The notes under the pieces: model-generated
The model's database searches: none
What the model was told of the DNA's origin: nothing
The model's input: only the letters and a program-made list of their open reading frames with translations
Translations under genes and position numbers: made by a program
NCBI GenBank assembly: GCA_045587485.1
Contig: JAZNCI010000065.1
Coordinates: 1-54,170 of the forward strand
Source: SIG440 sp045587485
GTDB taxonomy: Bacteria > Bacillota > Clostridia > Monoglobales > Monoglobaceae
Length of the DNA stretch: 54,170 nt
Reading direction: 5' to 3'
Shown here: one piece after another, positions 49,818-54,170 of the stretch
How the letters are laid out: every line of letters begins with the position of its first letter
How positions within the stretch are numbered: position 1 is the first letter of the stretch

Positions 49818-49952
49818 GTGACAAAGTCAAAGTACAAATTTAATAAAAAAAGATTTTTTAAATTTATGTTTATCGTATCTACATTTTTTATCAGCGTTGT
49901 TGCCGGAAACGGAGATATCACCGGTGCCCTTGTTCTGACTATGCTTATATAG
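49818..49952 (+). CDS. 44-aa single-pass membrane peptide under the XRE-S24 operator
   Basis: From GTG 49818, 9 nt after AAAGG, the peptide has a strongly basic N terminus (TKSKYKFNKKRFFKF) followed by one hydrophobic segment (MFIVSTFFISVVAG). A longer reading from upstream ATGs is unlikely because those codons lie in the promoter -10 or touch the ribosome binding site. Small membrane peptides next to self-cleaving repressors can be SOS cell-division inhibitors (YneA/SulA analogues), toxins or lysis-type peptides; the sequence shows no LysM or other domain. Reality of the gene rests on promoter, ribosome binding site and peptide character. Confidence 0.55.
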   Translation: MTKSKYKFNKKRFFKFMFIVSTFFISVVAGNGDITGALVLTMLI

Positions 49953-49960
49953 CGAGTTGA

Positions 49961-50314
49961 TTATTCTATATTGTTGATATAGTTTATGTAATCAGCAATA
50001 CTTATTGGATGGATAAAGGTGTATTCGTTTGCCAGCTTTTGTAGGATAATAAAAGTGTCATCGGTTGAATCCAAATCTACCACAAATAATCCTGTTGGCA
50101 AAAAGGAATTATCAGGTTTGTTAGATATTTGCCATACTATTGAGCGTATTATGCCTTCAATTGACTCTTCGGTGTTTTTTGTGGTAATTATGATATGACT
50201 TTTGCATACACCTTGTGCACAGCGTGGATGTGTTTTGTTTTTTTTAAGAAATATGAGGGGTATTCCCCATACTATGAAACAAAAGATTACTAAAGATATA
50301 ATCAGACTAAACAT
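49961..50314 (-). CDS. Mini GT2-like membrane-anchored protein
   Basis: A 117-aa protein. An N-terminal membrane helix (about 3-22) is followed by a short domain with SHIIITTKNTEESIEGIIRSI and VVDLDSTDDTFIILQKLANEY, which mirrors the first half of family-2 glycosyltransferases (the VVDDGSTDDT nucleotide-sugar motif). The catalytic second half is absent, so it is probably not an active transferase. ATG 50314 lies behind a perfect AAAGGAGG, arguing it is expressed rather than decayed. Convergent with the micro-peptide gene, 8 bp apart. Function unknown. Confidence 0.65.
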   Translation of the reverse strand: MFSLIISLVIFCFIVWGIPLIFLKKNKTHPRCAQGVCKSHIIITTKNTEESIEGIIRSIVWQISNKPDNSFLPTGLFVVDLDSTDDTFIILQKLANEYTFIHPISIADYINYINNIE

Positions 50315-50411
50315 AAAAGTTGCCTCCTTTGTTAGGAGTATATGTTTTTTTGTTTAAAAGTGTTACGATGAGAAGAAAGTGTAAATTAAATATGAAATTC
50401 TATATGTTTTA

Positions 50412-50462
50412 GCCTTGTGTTCCCTTAAGTGTTTTTGCGGAAATACAAGGCATCTTAATTTT
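50412..50462. other. Imperfect hairpin upstream of DivIVA-like gene
   Basis: GCCTTGTGTTCC (50412-50423) pairs with GGAAATACAAGGC (about 50439-50451) with a bulge, followed by ATCTTAATTTTT. No plus-strand gene ends here; it could insulate the DivIVA-like promoter. Confidence 0.35.
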
Positions 50463-50466
50463 TGTG

Positions 50467-50495
50467 TTGACTATTGATGCAAAATGTTATATAAT
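50467..50495 (+). promoter_or_regulatory. Promoter of DivIVA-like gene
   Basis: TTGACT (50467-50472), 17-bp spacer, TATAAT (50490-50495). Confidence 0.75.
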
Positions 50496-50540
50496 TAATT
50501 GATAAAATAGTATTTTTGTGTTATTTTGGAGGTATTTTGT

Positions 50541-51116
50541 ATGTTTGTGCAGAAATTAAGAAGAAGGTTATTTGGTTTTAAAAAGGCTGACGTATATGCT
50601 TTCATTACAGAGGTAGACGAAAAAGCTGCAGAAAAGCTGGCTGAAAAGGATAGAGAAATCGAAGAACTTAAATCTAAGATTGCGGAACTTGAGGCTGATC
50701 GTAGCGCAGTTATAAACGCACTGAAACTGGCAGATGAAAAAGCGAGAGAAATTGTTTCTGATGCTCAGGATAGAGCAGATTCAATGCGCAAGGATGCCGA
50801 GCGTGAAATTCAGGAGCAAAAAAGCAACGTCAATCGCGAGATTGAAATTAAACGAAGAGCCATAAAGAGCTATTATGCAAATGAAAATAAAAAGATTGAC
50901 CAGATAAAGAGTGAGGTTGAGCGTATGCGCAGAGCGTCACTTGATGCTATTCAAAATTTTGAAAGACAGCTTCGTGAGGTTGAACGTATGACAGAAAACA
51001 GCAGCTCGTATATCGGGTCGGCGATGGACTACGCTCAGACGACTTCTGACCTTGAATCATTCAATGATACAGACCGTGATATACCTGTACACATTGTTGA
51101 ATCTATTTCAGAATAA
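50541..51116 (+). CDS. DivIVA-domain coiled-coil protein
   Basis: A 191-aa cytoplasmic coiled-coil protein. The N terminus (LFGFKKADVYAFITEVDEKA) matches the start of DivIVA/GpsB family proteins, where a short head binds curved membrane before long coiled coils. Residues 25-165 are heptad-rich, with a central section dense in Arg and Lys. Such proteins mark poles and septa and recruit division or wall factors. ATG 50541 lies 8 nt after GGAGG; an in-frame TTG at 50526 overlaps that site. It has its own promoter. Confidence 0.75.
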   Translation: MFVQKLRRRLFGFKKADVYAFITEVDEKAAEKLAEKDREIEELKSKIAELEADRSAVINALKLADEKAREIVSDAQDRADSMRKDAEREIQEQKSNVNREIEIKRRAIKSYYANENKKIDQIKSEVERMRRASLDAIQNFERQLREVERMTENSSSYIGSAMDYAQTTSDLESFNDTDRDIPVHIVESISE

Positions 51117-51181
51117 ATAAAGCACAAATACACAAAATCACACATAATATGAATAAGAGACGTTTTTGTTGACGTCTTAAA

Positions 51182-51220
51182 AATACGCTTATCCGGTTCC
51201 GCTGATAAGCGTTATTTTCA
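51182..51220 (+). terminator. Terminator after DivIVA-like gene
   Basis: AATACGCTTATC and GATAAGCGTTATT pair around CGGTTCCGCT, followed by TTC. A second, weaker hairpin (GAGACG/CGTCTT with a T-rich loop) precedes it near 51155-51180. Confidence 0.7.
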
Positions 51221-51243
51221 GTAAAGATGCGGAAAGAAAGGCG

Positions 51244-52404
51244 ATGAGAAAATCAGTGAATGTCTATCTGGATAACAGCTCTACAACCCGTGCTTACAAG
51301 GAAAGCGCCGAGCTTGTGGCAGATGTTATGTATAATTCTTACGGAAATCCCTCATCATTGCATCGAAAAGGTATCGAAGCGGAAAAAATAATTAAAATAG
51401 CCAGAGAACAGATAGCAGATACTATAAAAGCAGCACCCGGAGATATATATTTTACCTCTGGCGGAACAGAATCCGATAATCTTGCTATACTGGGTGCCTG
51501 TCGTTCAAGCCGTGGCAAGCATATTATAAGCACAAATATCGAGCATCCTGCAGTTCTTAACACGCTGCAACATCTTGAAAAACGTGGTTATGCGGTTGAA
51601 CTTGTACCTGTTTCAAAAAAAGGTACAATAGACACCGAAAAATTGGCAAGAATGATAAGAAAGGACACAACTCTTGTTTCCTGTATGTATGTCAATAATG
51701 AGATTGGCACAGTTGAGCCAGTTGAAAAGATTGGAAAAATAATAAAGACAGAAAACCCTTATACTTCCTTTCATGTCGATGCGGTTCAGGCCTATGGTAA
51801 AATTCCTTTTAGCGCAGGTCAGATTGGTGCGGATTTTATTTCTCTCAGCAGTCATAAAATTCACGGACCCAAAGGCGTGGGAGCTTTGTATGTCAAGAAT
51901 AAAGCAAAACTTTCGCCGATTATCTACGGCGGCGGTCAACAGGATAATATTCGACCTGGAACAGAAAATGTTCCTGGAATAGCAGGTTTTGGACTTGCTG
52001 CAAAAATGAGTTGCGACAGGATATCAGAGAAGGCTGAAAGAATGAATTACCTTAAAAACCGTTTGCGTGACGGAATCGTAAGCCGACTTGATGATGTAAT
52101 AGTGAATACACCATATGAGAGTGCGGCTCCCCATATTCTGAATATTTCATTTGGATATGTAAAGTCAGAGGTTCTGCTTCATTCGCTGGAGGCTGAGGGG
52201 ATTTATGTTTCATCAGGTTCTGCTTGTTCGAGCCACAAAAAAGGCCCCAGCTATGTGCTGACAGCAATTGGCACGGACAAAAAAATGATTGACGGAAGTA
52301 TAAGGTTCAGCTTGTCAGAATTTACCACGGTTGAAGAAATTGATTACACAATCGAAAAGGTTGTTGAAAACGTAAAAAAAATAAGAAAGCTGCTTAAAAG
52401 ATAG
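51244..52404 (+). CDS. Cysteine desulfurase (NifS/NifZ-type, partner of ThiI)
   Basis: A 386-aa PLP enzyme that takes sulfur from cysteine as an enzyme-bound persulfide. The PLP Lys is K205 in SSHKIHGPKG and the catalytic Cys is C328 in SSGSACSSHKK. TSGGTESDN and NNEIGTVEPV are family signatures. Its position 10 nt before thiI indicates it feeds sulfur to ThiI for 4-thiouridine, like the NifZ-ThiI pair of B. subtilis, rather than iron-sulfur assembly. It starts at ATG 51244 close to AAAGGCG. Confidence 0.93.
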   Translation: MRKSVNVYLDNSSTTRAYKESAELVADVMYNSYGNPSSLHRKGIEAEKIIKIAREQIADTIKAAPGDIYFTSGGTESDNLAILGACRSSRGKHIISTNIEHPAVLNTLQHLEKRGYAVELVPVSKKGTIDTEKLARMIRKDTTLVSCMYVNNEIGTVEPVEKIGKIIKTENPYTSFHVDAVQAYGKIPFSAGQIGADFISLSSHKIHGPKGVGALYVKNKAKLSPIIYGGGQQDNIRPGTENVPGIAGFGLAAKMSCDRISEKAERMNYLKNRLRDGIVSRLDDVIVNTPYESAAPHILNISFGYVKSEVLLHSLEAEGIYVSSGSACSSHKKGPSYVLTAIGTDKKMIDGSIRFSLSEFTTVEEIDYTIEKVVENVKKIRKLLKR

Positions 52405-52414
52405 GAGACAGTCA

Positions 52415-53590
52415 ATGCAAAAGATAGATTTGATACTTTTGAAATACGGTGAAATTGCTCTTAAGGGGCTTAATAAGCCCCTTTTTGAGGGGAAATTGGT
52501 TAATAATATAAAAAGCCGTCTTGAAAAGATAGGCAGGTTCAGCATAAAAAAAGCACAGTCAACAATTTATGTAGAGCCGCTTGAAGATGGAATTGATATG
52601 GAGGAGGCAGTTGAAAGCCTGACTAAGGTTTTTGGCATTGTAAATATTTGTCCTGTTATGAAATGCGAAAAGGATATGGAAAGTATTGCAAAAGCTGCAG
52701 TTGAATGTGTAAATTCTATGCGTACAACCGAAAAAACCTTTAAGGTTGAGGCAAAGAGGGAAGATAAAAAGTTCCCACTTAACTCTCCACAGATTTGTAT
52801 GCAGCTTGGCGGCAAGATACTTGAGGCAGTCAGAGATATTTCTGTTGATGTTCACAAGCCTGATATAACAGTTAATGTTGAAGTAAGACAGGAAGCATAT
52901 GTTTATACACGGAAAATCAAGGGCGCAGGTGGTATGCCCATTGGCACAAACGGCAAGGCAACTATCCTTTTGTCGGGCGGTATTGACAGTCCTGTGGCAG
53001 GATATATGATTGCAAAGCGTGGCGTAGAGCTTGAGGCAGTGCATTTCCACAGCCATCCCTATACAAGTGACCGTGCAAAAGAAAAGGTTATTGACCTTGC
53101 AAAGCAGATGTCAAAATATTGCGGAAAAATAAGACTGCACGTTGTTCCGTTCACAAAAATTCAGCTTGATATAATAGAAAAATGTCCTGAAAACTATCTG
53201 ACGGTTATTATGCGCAGACTTATGATGCGTATTGCTGAAAAAATTTCCACAAAAGAGGGTTCTTCCGCACTTATCACTGGCGAGAGTATAGGACAAGTGG
53301 CAAGTCAGACAATGGAAAGTCTTGTTTGTACAGATAATGCGGTTATTCAGCCTGTTTTCAGACCTTGTATAGGTATGGATAAAGAGGAAATTGTAACAAT
53401 TTCAAAGAAAATTGGCACATACGAAACTTCAATTCTTCCCTTTGAGGATTGTTGCACAATATTTGTTCCCAAGCATCCAAAAACCAAACCTCAGCTTGCA
53501 GAGATAATCGAGGCAGAAAAAGCCCTAGGCGATATTGAGGCAGCGCTTGATGAAGCCATCGCTGAGGAAGAAATTCTGGTGATTAAATAA
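52415..53590 (+). CDS. thiI: tRNA 4-thiouridine synthetase ThiI (no rhodanese domain)
   Basis: A 391-aa enzyme that adenylates and thiolates U8 of tRNA. It has an N-terminal ferredoxin-like domain, a THUMP domain (about 60-165) and an adenylation domain with PP-loop LLSGGIDSPVAG and FHSHPYTSDRAK. The C-terminal rhodanese domain of E. coli ThiI is absent, as in Firmicutes where a partner desulfurase donates sulfur directly. ATG 52415 lies behind AGGAGACAG. The stop overlaps the cinA-like start. Confidence 0.95.
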   Translation: MQKIDLILLKYGEIALKGLNKPLFEGKLVNNIKSRLEKIGRFSIKKAQSTIYVEPLEDGIDMEEAVESLTKVFGIVNICPVMKCEKDMESIAKAAVECVNSMRTTEKTFKVEAKREDKKFPLNSPQICMQLGGKILEAVRDISVDVHKPDITVNVEVRQEAYVYTRKIKGAGGMPIGTNGKATILLSGGIDSPVAGYMIAKRGVELEAVHFHSHPYTSDRAKEKVIDLAKQMSKYCGKIRLHVVPFTKIQLDIIEKCPENYLTVIMRRLMMRIAEKISTKEGSSALITGESIGQVASQTMESLVCTDNAVIQPVFRPCIGMDKEEIVTISKKIGTYETSILPFEDCCTIFVPKHPKTKPQLAEIIEAEKALGDIEAALDEAIAEEEILVIK

Positions 53591-54066
53591 TGAAAAATAT
53601 TCAGGAAACAGTTGTAGAATTGCTGATAAAAAACAGATTAAAGCTTGCTACCGCAGAAAGTTGCACAGGCGGATTAATTGCACAAAAAATTACATCTGTT
53701 GCAGGTGCGTCGGAATGTTTTGATTGCGGAGTTGTTACTTATTCAAACGGGCAAAAACAGAAATTATTGGGGGTTCTAGCAGAAACGCTTGAAAAATTCG
53801 GTGCCGTATCCCAACAAACCGCCCTTGAAATGTGCAAGGGAGTAAAGGCACTTAGCGGTGCCGACTTTGGAATTTCGGTAACAGGGATTGCGGGTCCCGG
53901 TGGCGGCACTAGCGAAAAGCCGGTTGGCACGGTCTGGATTGGCATTTGCGGAGAAAATCTGCACAAAGCAGAAAGATTTTTGTTTAGCGGTGACCGTCAA
54001 CAGGTGCGTGAAAGCACGGCAGAGATGGCACTTAAAATGGTGGAAGTTGCAATATTAAATAAATAA
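53590..54066 (+). CDS. pncC: CinA C-terminal family amidohydrolase (PncC-like)
   Basis: A 158-aa stand-alone CinA C-terminal domain, which deamidates nicotinamide mononucleotide in the pyridine nucleotide salvage cycle. Motifs are ATAESCTGGLIAQKIT, GVVTYSN and SVTGIAGPGGGTSEKPVGTVWIG. It lacks the N-terminal MoCF domain of full-length CinA; such short forms are common. ATG 53590 shares its A with the thiI stop codon. Confidence 0.93.
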   Translation: MKNIQETVVELLIKNRLKLATAESCTGGLIAQKITSVAGASECFDCGVVTYSNGQKQKLLGVLAETLEKFGAVSQQTALEMCKGVKALSGADFGISVTGIAGPGGGTSEKPVGTVWIGICGENLHKAERFLFSGDRQQVRESTAEMALKMVEVAILNK

Positions 54067-54071
54067 AAGTG

Positions 54072-54170
54072 GCTTTAGGCATCTTCACATAGGGATAAAC
54101 CAACTTGAAACTTTGTATTTTGGCGCCGTACTGCGGAAAAAGCCTCGATAAGCCATACAGGATTATCTGC
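54072..54170. repeat. Right copy of 99-bp inverted end repeat
   Basis: Exact reverse complement of 45-143. It starts 6 bp after the last stop codon and runs to the last base of the window, so its far end is unknown. Confidence 0.9.

Noticed and set aside
49488..49952. 154-codon ORF covering the micro-peptide
   Set aside because: Its first 110 codons run through the repressor 5' end, both promoters and the operator region; only the last 44 codons follow a promoter and ribosome binding site.

Overview
The window comes from a low-GC, anaerobic, spore-forming Firmicute of the class Clostridia. The evidence is a spoIIAA-spoIIAB-sigF operon, a lonB-lonA-ysxC cluster, a pyruvate formate-lyase pair under a ZTP riboswitch, an IspH-ribosomal protein S1 fusion, RNase J, GatCAB, and many TTG/GTG starts preceded by strong AGGAGG-type ribosome binding sites. 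Almost everything is ordinary chromosomal housekeeping. The clearest accessory island is at about 2.76-4.98 kb.

Layout. (1) 0-2.5 kb, minus strand: secreted CAP protein, TrmO and a ZIP metal transporter. (2) 2.6-5 kb: tRNA-Lys(CTT) with its own promoter, a comb-like array of small hairpins, then a toxin-immunity pair whose toxin carries a phage MuF-like zinc knuckle. (3) 5-9.2 kb: PutP and, divergent, CopA, whose C-terminal metal-binding domain has its own internal start signals. (4) 9.2-20.8 kb, plus strand: proS, cdaA-cdaR (c-di-AMP synthesis), an FAD protein, ychF, a small coiled-coil protein, cmk, plsC, ispH-rpsA, murD. (5) 20.8-23.1 kb: RNase J on the minus strand with a leader of about 350 nt holding a 290-bp structured element with imperfect terminal inverted repeats. 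Its promoter is divergent from that of pflBA and shares a 17-bp identical sequence with it. (6) 23.1-39.3 kb: pflB-pflA, lonB, lonA, ysxC, hisS, aspS, a DUF4340 protein, tyrS, valS. (7) 39.5-45.3 kb: the spoIIA operon, a zinc-ribbon membrane protein, a membrane PP2C-like pseudophosphatase, a Cys-rich small protein and ligA. (8) 45.3-50.3 kb, mostly minus: a small HTH regulator, gatCAB, an XRE-S24 repressor divergent from a 44-aa membrane peptide, and a mini GT2-like protein. (9) 50.5-54.1 kb: a DivIVA-like protein, cysteine desulfurase, thiI and a CinA-type amidohydrolase.

Functional links. ThiI and the adjacent desulfurase form a 4-thiouridine module. GatCAB beside a bacterial AspS suggests indirect Asn-tRNA and/or Gln-tRNA synthesis. 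PflB-PflA supply formate and acetyl-CoA, and the ZTP riboswitch ties this to one-carbon (10-formyl-THF) status. LonB, SpoIIA and SigF reflect the forespore programme.

Both window ends carry the same 99-bp sequence in inverted orientation (45-143 and 54072-54170). The window is probably a contig ending in a dispersed repeat, or a segment bounded by inverted repeats. The observations most worth a second look are the RNase J leader element, the MuF-type toxin-immunity island and its hairpin array, the nested start inside copA, the PP2C pseudophosphatase, and the repressor/micro-peptide pair with operator-like repeats spaced 42 bp apart. All family names come from reading motifs; no database search was run.
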